Part shown: piece after piece, positions 32,854 through 45,800 of the stretch
Layout: each line of letters opens with the position of its first letter
Position numbering within the stretch: the first letter of the stretch is position 1
Origin: Apium graveolens
Taxonomy: Eukaryota; Streptophyta; Magnoliopsida; Apiales; Apiaceae
NCBI RefSeq assembly: GCF_009905375.1
Contig: NC_133653.1
Location: 96,770,609-96,834,608 of the forward strand
Reading direction: 5' to 3'
DNA length: 64,000 bases
Position numbers and translations under genes: made by a program
The notes under the pieces: model-generated
Databases searched by the model: none
Told to the model about the DNA's origin: nothing
The model's input: only the letters and a program-made list of their open reading frames with translations

Positions 32854-35800
32854 ATGCAAACTCGTTCTCGTGCCCGCAAGAGGACTTTAGATACAGCTGA
32901 GGAGACATACGAAGTTCTTGATATTCCGGAGAAGTTAGATTTTGAGGATTCGGATTCAGGAACTGAGCAGAAAGAACCAGTAAACATGGGAGATCGTATT
33001 GTTCAAGCTGATCCAGCTCTTATGGATTTTTCTCGGCCTAAAATTGATGACATTCAGTCAAGCATCCTTCATCCGGCTATTCAAGCTAACACCTTTGAAA
33101 TCAAGCCGGACACTATTTAGATGGTGCAGAATTCTGTTTCTTTTGGAGGAGTGGCAACTGAAGACCCCAACATGCACATAAGGAATTTTGTCGAGATCTG
33201 TAGCACTTTTAAGTATAATGGCGTGACTGATGAGGCTATCAAGTTGAGGCTTTTCCCATTCTCACTGAGGGATAAGGCTAAAGACTGGTTACATTCTGAA
33301 CCAGCTGGGTCCATCACTACGTGGCAAGATCTTGCGCAAAAGTTTCTGGTGAAGTTTTATCCAATGGCAAAGACTGCTGCTATGAGGAGTGCTCTTACTC
33401 AGTTTGCGCAGTAACCTATAGAATCTATGTGCGAGGCTTGGGAACGCTACAAGGAAATGTTGAGAAAATGTCCACATCATGGAATGCCGGATTGGATGGT
33501 GATCACTGGTTTTTATAATGGTTTGGGGGCCCAATCTCGGCCCATGCTCGATGCAGCAGCTGGAGGAGCCTTATGGGCTAAAAGCTATACTGAGGCGTAT
33601 AATCTTATAGAGACGATGGCTGCAAATGAGCATCAAAACCCAACTCAGAGGATGACGTCAGGCAAGGTCGCAGGTATTCTGGAAGTTGATGCAGCCACCG
33701 CTATTGCAGCCCAGCTCCAAGCGCTATCAATGAAGGTTGATTCTCTGGCTACGTATGGAGTTAATCAAATAGCTATGGTTTGTGAGCTTTGTGCAGGTTC
33801 TCATGCTACGGATCAGTGTTCTCTTGTCAACGAATCTGTTCAGTATGTGAATAATTATCAGCGACAACAGCAGCCTGTGCCAGCGACCTATCATCCTAAT
33901 AACAGAAATCATCCAAATTTCAGCTGGGGAAATAATCAGAATGCTATTCAGCCACCATATCAGCAAGGAGTGAGTAAACAGTTTAACCCACCTGGATTCC
34001 AGCAACCACATCAGTATGCTACAAGGCAATCATATCCTCAACAGGGAAGTGCAGCTGCACCTACTAGTGCTGATTTTGAGGAACTTAAGCTGTTGTGCAA
34101 GGGTCAGGCGGTTTCTATCAAGACCTTGGAAAATCAAATCGGTCAATTAGCCAATGCAGTGCTCAATCGTCAACCTGGCACTCTTCCCAGTGACACGGAA
34201 GTACCAGGCAGGAAGGAAGCTAAAGCGCAATTCAAGGCTATTACCTTAAGGTCTGGAAAAGTAGCTGAGGCTGAAAAGGCAAAAGAAGTAGAAGCTGAAA
34301 TTAGAGAAGAAGAATCTAAGCAAAAGGAGAAAGCGGCGGAACCAAGGAAGACTACTGTTGAACACACTCTACCTGAGGCTAATACAGGGGAGAAACAGCT
34401 CTATCCTCCACCACCTTTTCCTAAGAGATTGCAGCAACAAAAGCTGGATAGACAGTTCGGGAAGTTTCTGGAGGTGTTCAAGAAACTTCACATCAATATA
34501 CCTTTCGCTGAGGCTCTGGAACAAATGCCTAGTTATGCGAAGTTTATGAAGACTATTCTTTCAAGGAAGGTGAAACTGGATGACCTTGAAACCGTTGCTC
34601 TCATGGAAGAATGCAGCGCTGTTCTGCAACAAAAGTTACCACCAAAACTGAAAGATCCAGGAAGCTTCACCATTCCTTGCACCATTGGCAATCTAACTTT
34701 TGACAAGTGCCTTTGTGATTTCGGAGCAAGCATTAATCTGATGCCGTTGTCGATCTTTAAAAAGCTGGATCTGCCTGATCCAAAACCCACATACATGTCG
34801 CTACAATTGGCGGACCGTTCCATTACTTACCCAAGGGGCATAGTTGAGGATGTGCTCGTCAAGGTGGATAAGCTCTTCTTTCCAGCAGATTTTGTTATTC
34901 TGGATTTTGAGAAAGATAAGAAGATTCCCATAATCTTGGGGAGGCCTTTCTTGGCTACTGGCCGTACCTTGATAGATGTGCAAAAAGGGGAACTTACTAT
35001 GCGGGTCCAAGATCAGGATGTGACCTTCAACGTATTCAAGGCAATGAAATTCCCTACAGAAGATGATGAGTGCTTAAAAGTGGATGTGATTGATTCCGCG
35101 GTTACTTCGGAACTCGAGCACATGCTAATGTCTGATGCATTGGAAAAGGCCTTATTGGGGGATTTTGACAGCGATGATGAAGATAGCAATGAGCAATTAC
35201 AATATCTGAATGCTTCTCTATGGAAGCGAAAGCTGGACATACCATTTGAATCTCTTGGTACTTCTGACCTTAAGAATGCTGAAAGGAAGCTCAAACCATC
35301 AATAGAGGAAGCACCTACCTTGGAGCTCAAACCATTACCTGAACACTTGAGGTATGCTTTTTTAGGTGATTCATATACGTTACCTGTTATTATTTCATCT
35401 GACCTTTCAGGTAGTGAGGAAGACAAGCTCTTAAGGATTTTGAGAGAATTCAAATCTGCTATAGGATGGACCATAGCAGACATCAAGGGGATAAGTCCTT
35501 CATATTGTATGCATAAAATTCTGCTAGAGGAAGGTAGTAAGCCAACTGTGGAACAGCAACGAAGACTGAATCCCATCATGAAGGAGGTGGTGAAGAAAGA
35601 AATTCTGAAATGGCTAGATGCATGCATCATTTATCCTATTTCTGACAGCTCGTGGGTGAGCCCCGTACAATGTGTACCTAAGAAGGGAGGTATCACTGTG
35701 GTCGCAAATGAAAAGAATGAGCTCATCCCTACTCGAACAGTTACAGGATGGAGAGTATGCATGGATTATAGAAAATTGAACAAAGCCACAAGGAAGGATC

Positions 35801-38104
35801 ACTTCCCCCTTCCATTTATTGATCAAATGCTTGACATATTAGCGGGTCATGAGTATTTTTGTCTTCTGGATGGTTATTCCGGGTATAATCAGATTTGAAT
35901 TGCACCAGAGGATCAGGAAAAGACTACCTTCACTTGTCCATTTGGCACATTTGCTTTTCGTAGAGTTTCGTTTGGATTATGTGGCGCCCCGACCACCTTT
36001 CAGAGATGTATGATGGCTATATTCTCTGACATGATTGGAAATAACGTCGAAGTGTTCATGGATGACTTCTCCATCTTTGGACACTCATATGATGAATGTT
36101 TGAATAATCTGCGCGCCGTACTCAAAAGATGCGTGGAAACTAATTTGGTGCTTAATTGGGAGAAATGTCATTTTATGGTGCTTGAAGGCATTATCCTTGG
36201 GCATAAGGTCTCTAGCAAGGGTCTGGAGGTGGACAAGGCCAAGGTGGGAGTCATTGAAAATCTTCCCCCACCTAATTCTGTGAAAGGAATCCGTAGTTTT
36301 CTTGGTCATGCGGGTTTTTATCGGCGATTCATCAAGGACTTTTCAAAGATATCTAAGCCGTTGTGCAATTTCCTTGAGAAATATGTGTCTTTCAAATTTG
36401 ATGATGAATGTTTGGGAGCATTCGAGACTCTCAAGAAGAGTTTGATCACTGCACTAGTTATTACAGCACCAGATTGGACAGAACCGTTTGAGATGATGTG
36501 TGATGCGAGTGATTATGCGGTAGGTGCAGTTCTGGGACAACGCAAGAAAAATCTCTTCCATGTGGTCTACTATGCGAGTAAGACTTTAAATGGTGCCCAA
36601 TTGAACTACACCACTACTGAGAAGGAGCTTTTGGCTATAGTCTTTGGCTTTGAGAAATTTCGATCTTATCTGCTTGGTACGAAAGTAACAGTATTCACTG
36701 ATCATGCAGCTATTCGCTATCTGGTTTCTAAGAAGGATTCGAAGCCGAGACTCATTCGTTGGGTGCTTTTACTTCAGGAATTTGAGTTAGAGATCAAAGA
36801 TAGAAAAGGTACTGAGAATCAAGTAGTTGACCATCTCTCTAGGTTGGAGAATCCCGATTCTACTTCACAAGATAGGACGTCAATCAATGAATCTTTTCCG
36901 GATGAGCAGTTGTTTACAATTCAGGAGGAAGAACCATGGTTTGCAGATATTGTAAACTATCTTGTCAGTAATATAATGCCTCTTAATTTGACATCCGCTC
37001 AAAAGAAGAAGTTTCTGCATGAGGTGAAGCGGTATATGTGGGATGAACCATATTTGTTTAGACAGGGAGCTGACCAGATCATCAGGAGATGTATCCCGTT
37101 CTGTGAGAGGAGGGGATATTACGAGACTGCCATTCTACGGTTTATGGTGGACACTATGGAGGTGAGAAGACGGCAGCTCATATTCTGCATGCAGGTTTTT
37201 TCTGGCCTACTTTGTTCAAGGATGCTCATCAGTTTGTTTTAAGGTGTGATCGTTGCCAAAGAGTGGGAAATTTGTCAAGGAAGGATGAGATGCCATTAAA
37301 TGTGATGCTTGAAGTCGAGGTCTTTGATGTGTGGGGAATCGATTTCATGGGGCCTTTTATCGCGTCTTGCAATAATCAGTACATCTTGCTGGCAGTCGAT
37401 TATGTCTCAAAATGGGTCGAAGTTAAAGCTTTACCGACAAATGATGCAAAGCGTTATAATGTGAATCATCGAGTAGCTACTGCCTATCATCCGCAAACAA
37501 ATGGTCAAGCGGAAGTGTCTAACAGAGAGATAAAGCGCATTCTAGAGAAGGTTGTTTGTCCGTCAAGGAAGGATTGGTCTTTAAAGCTCGATGAAGCTGT
37601 TTGGGCTTACAGAACAGCATACAAAACTCCACTAGGGATGTCACCATTTCAGTTGGTGACGGTAAGGGATGTCATCTACCAGCGGAGCTTGAGCATAAGG
37701 CCTACTGGGCATTGAAGAAATTGAACCTGGATTTAGGTGCAGTTGGTAAGAAAAGAATGCTTCAGCTTAATGAACTTGATGAATTTCGACTTCAAGCGTA
37801 CGAGAATAACAAAATGTATAAGGAAAAGGTGAAGAGGTGGCACGATAGGAAGCTACATCCTAAGTTATTTGTGCCAGGGCAACAAGTTCTTTTATTCAAC
37901 TCTCGGCTCCGACTTTTTCCTGGGAAGTTGAAATCAAGGTGGTCAGGACCTTTTATTGTCAAAACTGTGTTTCCACATGGAGTGGTGGAAATTTTTGAGA
38001 ATGATTCGGACCAAGCATTCAAGGTTAACGGTCAGCGGTTGAAGCACTACTATGGGGACATGGCAAACCGAGGGGTGGTTAGTGCCATTTTGTTGACTAC
38101 TTGA
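32854..38104 (+). pseudogene. gag-pol: gag-pol of Athila-type element B
   Basis: Starts MQTRSRARKRTLDTAEETYE. One frame runs from 32854 to about 37113 with only three stops (33118 TAG, 33412 TAA, 35896 TGA). Domains: retrotransposon gag (33121-33640), Gln/Pro-rich linker, a basic/acidic helical region, protease (CDFGASINLMP, Asp at 34717), RT (FMDD at 36055-36066), RNase H ([15 protein letters not shown]) and integrase. A 1-base slip in a G-run near 37113 shifts the frame into the integrase zinc finger (CDRCQR). Near 37440-37460 the core lacks about 40 residues, including the second catalytic Asp. A further slip near 37664 leads to the C-terminal part ending TAG-free at a TGA at 38102-38104. 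Non-autonomous. Confidence 0.92.
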
Positions 38105-38262
38105 GAAAGGTACGGAACGTCAAGCTAATGACGAAAAAGAAGCGCTGTGTGGGAGGCAACCCATGAATTGTTGTTACAGGAACCCTTAGAAGTTAATAAC
38201 CTATCCAAAAACACAAAAAAATCAGAAAACAGGGGCTGAAAAAAAAAAATTCCAGAGACCCT

Positions 38263-38319
38263 CTGCGCGGCCGCGCAGCTTGCTGCGCGCCCGCGCAGAA
38301 ATGCTGAGCGGCCGCGCAG
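38263..38319. repeat. three CpG-rich 16-bp palindromes downstream of integrase in B
   Basis: Units at 38263, 38283 and 38304, same family as in the LTRs. They lie in the 468-base untranslated stretch between pol and the env-position ORF. Apart from poly-A runs and this cluster, nothing else is seen in 38105-38572. Confidence 0.88.
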
Positions 38320-38572
38320 GGGTCGAGTTCCAGAAAAATTTTTACAGTTCAGAAAAAAAAAACAAACAAAAACACAAAAATAGTTTTAGCCCATAAACCC
38401 ACGAATTGTTCCCACTACCCCATCATTTTAGCCCTTAATTCCCAAACCCTAATCTAATCCACACCCTATATATACATACACCTATCCTACATATCTCCCA
38501 CAAAACTTCCTACACTTAAACCCTCTCACAAACATCAAAAATCAGTTCTTACACACTTCTATTCATGAATCA

Positions 38573-39745
38573 ATGGCACCCAAGAGAGCACGCACTATTG
38601 ACAGCAGCAGCACAGTTCCTACTGCTGATTCATCGAGGGGCACTGCTGCAAGGCCTCGGTTAACTGACAGAGCTGCAGAGGAGGAGTACACTAGGCTGTT
38701 GGGGAAGCCGATTCTGAAGGAGAGGGGGTTTTTACCATCAGGGAGGGATGGTGAGTTGTTGCCCATGATTGCAGAGAAGGGGTGGATAGCTTTTTGTGAG
38801 TCACCCGAAGCAGTACTGATGAGCGTTGTTCGCGAGTTCTACGCGAACGCGAAGGCTGAAAAGAATGGGTTTTCTGTAGTCCGTGGGCTGACGGTTGATT
38901 ATCATCCTGCGGCGATTCGCCGTGTGATTGGACAGCGAGAGAGGAAGCCCGAGGAGGAGAACTGGAATGAAAAGACTGCTGAGGATTTTGACTTGGATTT
39001 GATTTGTGCGACTCTCTGTCGACCGGGCACAGTTTGGAACCGCAGTCCAGCCAATAATGAGTATCGTCACTTTCCGGCGATCACCATGAACAGGTATGCC
39101 CGTGCATGGAATGCATTTATATGTGCTAATATTTTGCCTTCTTCATATGCACACGAGGTCACAGTTGAGAGAGCACAGCTGTTGTGGGGAATTCTGAATG
39201 AGGAATACTATGTGCACCTTGGTGAGTTTATCTACCAAGGAATTCCGAAGTTTTTGAGGGGAGCAAAGCATATGAACATCCCTTATGCATCCACGGTTAC
39301 GAAGCTATGCCGAGCAGTGGGAGTGAACTGGCCGGCTCATGAGTAGTTGCAGTTGCCAGCAGCTCCGATAGATTCTGGCACTCTGAATGGGATGCAGGAG
39401 TGGACCGGTGGTGAGCCTGAGGAGCATGGGCTGGGTTATCGTCTTCCAGGAGGGCGTCCAGCACGAGGTGCTACTATGGCTAGGCCAGGGCGTGGTGAGG
39501 CTGGTTCGTCGAGAGCTCAGGAGGGTGCTGGGATGGGTGATGCCCAATATAGGAGGCTTTCACGGCGGATGGATGCCATGTATGAGACGCAGAGCAGGTT
39601 TGCTCAGGAGCTTACCCTTGCGTTAGGGACTGCTTTTCGAGGCCTTGGAGCTGATATCCAGTGGCCAGTTTTTGGTGAGGACTCTGCATACCCACCGCCT
39701 GATACTCCACCCACTAAGGGTGATGATGATGATGACTCCGAGTAG
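38573..39745 (+). pseudogene. ORF in env-like position of Athila B (putative plant transposon protein domain)
   Basis: One frame, 390 codons plus one TAG at 39344-39346. The 257-codon first part starts MAPKRARTIDSSS, then has FYANAKAEKNGFSVVRGLTV and a Trp/Tyr-rich stretch ending VNWPAHE, which resembles the domain called putative plant transposon protein in Athila-like elements. The second part is Gly/Arg-rich, then helical (RRLSRRMDAMYE), with a polyacidic tail (DDDDDSE). I see no signal peptide or membrane segment, so there is no support for a true envelope protein. Role unknown. 39746-40872 downstream is untranslated, with one internal PPT copy. Confidence 0.75.
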
Positions 39746-39797
39746 GTATACCCTGTGTTCCTTTCTACTACTTTCACTGAGGACAGTGAAGATTTTT

Positions 39798-39810
39798 AGT
39801 TTGGGGGTGG
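39798..39810 (+). promoter_or_regulatory. second, internal PPT-like site of B
   Basis: AGTTTGGGGGTGG, almost identical to the PPT before the 3' LTR, preceded by GAGGACAGTGAAG (compare GAGGACAAGCATCG before the true PPT). It lies about 1.08 kb upstream of the 3' LTR. Confidence 0.6.
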
Positions 39811-40872
39811 TAGTTAAGGAATATTGTGTGTGTGTCATTTAGTTGCATATTCATGATAGTTTAGTTCATATAGTTGCATAATTTATGCCATATAGTTTTT
39901 TTTTATGAATGTCATGTAGCTCATGCATTTACTATGATCCCTTTTGCAATGATTTATTGACTGAATTGTGATATTGATGCGAGTGTAGTGATAGCATTAA
40001 AGTGATATTAAGTTGTGTAGGTTGATATGCATGCTAGAAACAATTGTAAGTCCACTATGTCTTAAAGAATGCGTAAGGGCTAGATTGTTGTTATGATTTG
40101 GTTGTTTTCAAGGTCAATCTATTTATTATGCTTAGAATTCGATTATAGGTTCTTAGTGATAAAAACATGAAAAGAAAAATTTTTGGAGAAAAAAAATATG
40201 GAAGTTGTTGCTAGTTGTGGCTAGGCGTCAAATGGCTAGTAGCCGGCTCGCGTATGTTGCGAGTAGTCTAGGGTTGAGCAAGATGGAGTGAAACGCACTT
40301 GCTCAGAAATTAAAAAAAAAAAAAAATTTTGGCATAATTGATCAAGAGTGGGCTCTTTGGTATTCGAGTTATTAAGTTCTTAGGGGACTTTGTGCCTAGT
40401 GACCTAAGGCTTTTAGAGTCTGGGATCCGCTAACCTAACGCTCGTTACATGGATACCATTGTATAAGTCTTTTGTGGACCTCACTCATTGCACGGTCAAA
40501 TAAGCATTTGAGTTGTAAATAAAAAGCACGATTCCGTAGTAAGCTCCAGAGTTCTTGTAGTGTTGTATATCACTTTGTGCCTAGAATTTTTATTCTTTGT
40601 ATAATCGTAGAATTGCCTTGAGGATAGTCTAGTCATAGTAATTGGTCTAGTTCCGAAGCATATCTGTTAAGCATTTGCACACACCACGTTTCTGGCTGTA
40701 TGTCCGTTTGCATGAGTTTATTGATCTTTAGTTGTCTAACTGCATTCGTTGAGATGTGGCAATTTGGTTGATTAATTGTAGTAAGGGGGATCGTTGCATT
40801 TTCATATAGATTGCATTCATGCATATTTTTATTTGTTTTTGAGTCTGTGACGCTTGAGGACAAGCATCGATT

Positions 40873-40886
40873 TAAGTTTGGGGGTG
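40873..40886 (+). promoter_or_regulatory. polypurine tract of B
   Basis: AAGTTTGGGGGTG just before the LTR TG at 40887; the form is typical of Athila-type elements. Confidence 0.85.
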
Positions 40887-42348
40887 TGATAAGTGGCATT
40901 TTATACCACTTAGAACGTCTTAAAATGGCTTAAATTGGTGTCTTGAAATCAAGTATTTTGTGTATTTGATGCGTTTTTCTAGTGTTTATGCATTTCAGGG
41001 TATTAGTTGCATTTCTGGGGAGGAATCATCAAGAATAAGCCTTGGCATGTGTTCACCATTGCGAGAGGAAAGGAATGGGCAGATTACGGCGAAGAAACGG
41101 AGCAAGCTTGGAATTTTTCCAGTAGGGTCCTGCGTGCCCGCGCAGCAATGCTGAGCGGCCGCGCAGAAGCCTGCGCGCCCGCGCAGAAATGCTGAGCGGC
41201 CGCACAAGGTCGGGGAAAAAGCTGAATTATTTTAGACTTCTACTTCTGTGTGGCTTCCAACTTCTATGTAATCTGAGTTTTATGGGACTATTATATAGGT
41301 AGATTTGAGACGTTTTCACAGAGAGTATTAAAGGGATTATGTTTTAGATTGTGTTTTACGCAAGAAGCGAAGGAGATAAGGAAGAAGACCGATTTAGCAC
41401 ACCGCAACGAAGAGGAAGCATATATTCTTGTGATTCTTGTTTTGTTGTAGCGTTGGATGCTAGTTTTCTTGCTTTGACTTATTTACTCTTGTGACGTACT
41501 CTGTTTTAATATAATTAGTGTAGTTATTATTTTCTTGTGTTGTTTGTCATGATTTCATATAAACCCATGATGGCGCTAAGTTCTATTATGGGCTAATCAT
41601 GATCATGGGGTTACAACGGATTTATTATGGAATTCTTTAGTTAATTGTTTAATACTTTAGTGTGTGATGATTGCATGATATCTAGTATTGGTTGTGCGTA
41701 TTCGTCTTATGTGCGTCGCGAACATATAAGATAGGGTGTTAATCTCTTGTGAAGCGACGGTGGATCTTGAGATTTAGAACTTGCCATGCTAGCATAGGTT
41801 CATGTACGTTGTGCATGATTAGTGGGTAACTCTAACAGTTTTATTTGCCCTATGTAATCAAAAGGGATAACTTGTGCTTAAATCGTTGTGTTGTCAATTT
41901 CTGTAGACATATAGGAACTCAACATAATTGATGACTATTCAACTTCTATCTTAATTGTGGATGTTTGGTAGAATGGTATTAGTACAACGAAAGTTGGCTT
42001 TTATCAGTTTTGTGTTATTCGATTAATATCATCACTGTCACATGCTAAAGGTAATAACAATGGCTATAGAAGGAAGTAATAATGAAGTTGTGATCTCATG
42101 AGTGTTTTATTATTGATAAATTGAAGTGTTAGTTGAATGGTTAATTGAGTAGTTAATTATAGTTAATATTTAGTCAACAATTTTAAGTGTTATTATCTTC
42201 ACATTGAGAAGTAATCATACATTGGTGAGTGAGTTTAATTAGACAATAATTTAGTCTGAGTCTCTGAGGGAATGAACTAGAAAGTATTCTATATTACTTG
42301 CGAACGCGTATACTTGCGTGAATATTAGTGCGTGTTTTCGCCCTAACA
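40887..42348 (+). repeat. 3' LTR of B
   Basis: Same length (1462) as the 5' LTR, no indel seen. Carries the palindrome cluster at 41130-41207. Confidence 0.95.
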
Positions 42349-42579
42349 AGTTTTTGGCGCCGCTGCCGGGGACTCGGCGTATTTGTTTAGTTTATGTACT
42401 TACCATCATTGGTCATTAGGACTCAGTGATTAGGATGTAGTAGTTTCTTACTCTTTTCGGTTGTGTTTCAGGTACTTTAGCAAGCGTTTATGCAAACTCG
42501 TTCTCGTGCTCGCAAGAGGACTTTAGATACAGCTGAGGAGACAGACGAAGTTCTTGATATTCCGGAGAAGTTAGATTTT
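42349..42579 (+). other. extra PBS and gag start of an Athila B copy after the 3' LTR
   Basis: Collinear with 32713-32943: PBS at 42355-42372 and the gag ATG with about 30 codons (MQTRSRARKRT). It is joined at GATTTTAAGTC to copia C LTR sequence; TTT at 42577-42579 belongs to both parents. It has a few substitutions relative to the first copy. Confidence 0.93.
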
Positions 42580-42802
42580 AAGTCTAGAGTTATCATCTTC
42601 TAGATCTCACTATTATAATCTCATTATAATTCTAGAAGCTTTACTCTAAACTATGGAGCATCTTATTTAAAACATTTTAATTGATAAAGCCCATAATAAA
42701 ACCAAAACAAGTCTTTTATTAATATCAATGAAATCAAATATGAATACAAGAAAGTTCTTCCTAACTCATCATACATGATTGGATTTAGGACAAACACTTT
42801 CA
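42577..42802 (-). repeat. left LTR of C, part 2
   Basis: Matches the right LTR from 49972 on, so about 314 bases (equivalent to 49658-49971) are missing at the Athila site. Ends CACTTTCA next to the PPT. It retains 51 bases (AAGC-flanked) absent from the right LTR. Confidence 0.9.
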
Positions 42803-42814
42803 ATCTCCCACTTG
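42803..42814 (-). promoter_or_regulatory. polypurine tract of C
   Basis: The minus strand reads CAAGTGGGAGAT directly before the LTR TG. Standard copia PPT position. Confidence 0.75.
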
Positions 42815-42816
42815 AA

Positions 42817-45800
42817 CTAAAGCCAATCACCCTGGTATCTAATACCCATCTTCTCTTTATGACGATCAAAGTGAATCTGAGATAATGACTTTATGAGTGG
42901 GTCTGCTACGTTGTTATGTGTGTCAACTCTCTCAATCTTGACATCTCCTCTTTCAATGATTTCCCTAATCAAATGAAAGCGTCGCAAAACCTGTTTGGAA
43001 TTTTTATGAGACCTAGGTTCCTTGGCTTGTGCTATTGCGGCGTTGTTATCGCAATTCAATACAATAGGCTCCTCAATGCTAAGAACAACTCCCAACTCAT
43101 CCAAACAGCTTCTTTTGCAGCCTCACTTGCAGCTATATATTCTGCTTCCGCTGTGGAGTCAGCCGTTGTAGACTGTTTGGAACTCTTCCAACTAATCGCA
43201 CCACCATTCAGAGTAAACACGTACCCTGACATGGATTTGCTATCATCACTTTCTGATTGAAAACTAGAGTCAGTATAACCCTCTATTTTCAACTGAAATC
43301 CACCACCAAAAACAAGAAAAATATCCTTAGTCCTTCGCATGTACTTAAGGATGTTCTTCACTGCTTTCCAGTGGTCTTCACCTGGATCAGACTGATATCT
43401 GCTCGTCACACTAATTGAATAAGCAACATTAGGCCTAGTACATAACATCATGTACATGATAGATCCTATTGCTGAAGCATAAGGAATCTTACTCATACAC
43501 TCTCTTTCCTCAGGTGTCTTAGGAGACATCTTTTCGGAAAGGGACACTCCATGGCTCATCGGTATGAGACCTCTTTTGGAGTTTTCCATTTTAACCTTTT
43601 AAGCACTTTCTGGATGTATGTACCCTGGGTAAGACCTATCATTCTTCTAGATCTATCTCTATAGATCTTCATACCGAGAATGTAGGATGCTTCTCCCAAG
43701 TCCTTCATAGTGAAGTTCTTCGATAGCCACACTTTGACTAATTGTAGCATCGGTATATCATTTCCTATAAGAAGTATGTCATCCACATACAATACAAGAA
43801 ATGTTACCGCGCTCCCACTAACCTTCTTGTAGACACATGGTTCATCTATGTTTTTGATAAAACCAAAATCTTTGATTATCTCATCAAAATGGATGTTCCA
43901 TCTACGAGAAGCTTGCTTTAAACCATATATGGTTCACAGCAGCTTACACACTAGGTGTTAATTTCCCTTGGAAAGAAAACTCTCTGGCTGTGTCATATAC
44001 ACTTCCTCTTCAAGTTTCCCATTGAGGAAGGCCGTTTTCACGTCCATTTGCCAGATCTGATAGTCGTAGTAAGCAGCAATCGCAACCAAAATCCGAATTG
44101 ATTTTAACAGGGCTACAGGAGAAAAAGTTTCATCAAAGTCAATCCCTTGCCTTTGTCTGACTCCTGTTGCCACGAGCCTGGCCTTATAGGTCTCCACCTG
44201 TCCATCTGCTCCAATCATTCTTTTGTATACCCATTTACACTCAATAGGCTTCACACCCTCAGGTGCTTCAACCAAAGTCCGTACTTGGTTGGTATACATA
44301 GATTCCATTTCGAATTTCATGGCACTTTGCCATTTCTCTGAGTCAACACTACTCATAGCCTCATTATAGGTCATAGGGTCGTCATCATCAATGATTGACA
44401 ACTCATTGTCATTCTCAATGACAAGGCCATAATACCTCTCAGGTTGGCGAGACACTCTCCCTGACCTACGAATGGGCTGTTCCACAGAAGGTTGTTCATT
44501 CTGAATAGGTGTTTCCACTTGAACCGTAGTAGTTTGTGCTTCTTGAACTTCATCAAGTTCAATTTTGCTCCCACTGTTTCCTTCAAGGATAAACTGCTTT
44601 TCCAAGAAGGTAGCATGTCTGGAGAAAAACACCCTATGATCGGTGTAAAAGTAATACCCTAAAGTCTCTTTAGGATATCCCATAAAACTATATTTTACGG
44701 ATCGAGATTCCAGCTTATCTGGGTCAACTTTCTTGACATAACCTGGACATCCCCAAATCTTAACGTGTTTAAGACTCGGTTTCCTTTCTTTCCATATCTC
44801 ATGTGGAGTTTGAGGAACAGATTTGGAAGGCACCTTATTCAGTAAATATGCTGAGGTTTCCAATACATAACCCCACAGGAATACTGGAAGATTTGCATAG
44901 CTCATCATGGACCGAACCATGTCTAACAAAGTTCGATTTTTCCTTTCAGATACCCCATTCAACTATGGAGTATATGGAGGAGTCCACTGTGAGACTATAC
45001 CTTTTTCTTTGAGATAATCTAGAAACTCTCCATTCAAGTATTCACCACCTCGATCTGATCAAAGAGTTATAATACTATGTTTGGTTTGTTTCTCCACTTC
45101 ATGCTTATATTCTTTGAACTTTTCAAAGGCTTCAGACTTGTGTTTCATCAAATACACATATCCGAATCAAGATCGATCATCTATGAAAGTAATGAAGTAT
45201 AAAAATCCACCCATGGCTTGCGTAGACATTGGTCCACATACATCTGTGTGTACCAATCCTAGCAAATCTGCAGCCCTCTCTCCATGTCCATTAAATGGAG
45301 ATTTGGTCATTTTACCCAATAGACAAGACTCGCATGTAGGATATGATTCAAAATCAAAGGGGTCAAGTAACCCTTCCTTATGCAATGTTCGCAGTCTATT
45401 TTCACTAATATGACCAAGTCTGCAGTGCCACAAAAAAGTGAGATTTTCATCATCCCTTTTTCTTTTATTAGTATGTTCAATTTTTAGTAAATTATGGTCT
45501 ACGTCACATACATACAGACCATTATTTAAAATACCACTTCCATAAAGAACGTTATCTCTAAGAATTGAACATTTATTATTCTGAATAACAAACGAAAATC
45601 CAGCCAAGTCTAACATGGGAATAGAAATAATATTCCTCACAACCGAGGGAACAAAATAACAATTATTTAAAACAATAGTCTTGCCCGTAGGCATATGTAA
45701 ATGAAATGATCCTACAGCTTCAGCAGCAACTCTTGCTCCATTTCCCATCCGTAGAATCACCTCATCTTCCTCAAGAGTCCTACTTCTCCCTAGTCCCTGC

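Larger units (their letters stand above)
31251..42579 (+). mobile_element. Athila-type Ty3/gypsy element B plus an extra internal fragment
   Basis: Two 1462-bp LTRs (31251-32712, 40887-42348), an Asp-type PBS, gag-pol, an ORF in the env-like position and a PPT. About 17 differences between the LTRs counted by eye (~98.8% identity), so insertion is recent. Unusually, 231 bases of PBS/gag start follow the 3' LTR before copia C resumes, so the structure is LTR-internal-LTR-internal'. Confidence 0.93.

Noticed and set aside
38573..39745. True envelope gene in Athila B
   Set aside because: No signal peptide, membrane span or cleavage-like site; the first part resembles a plant transposon-associated domain.
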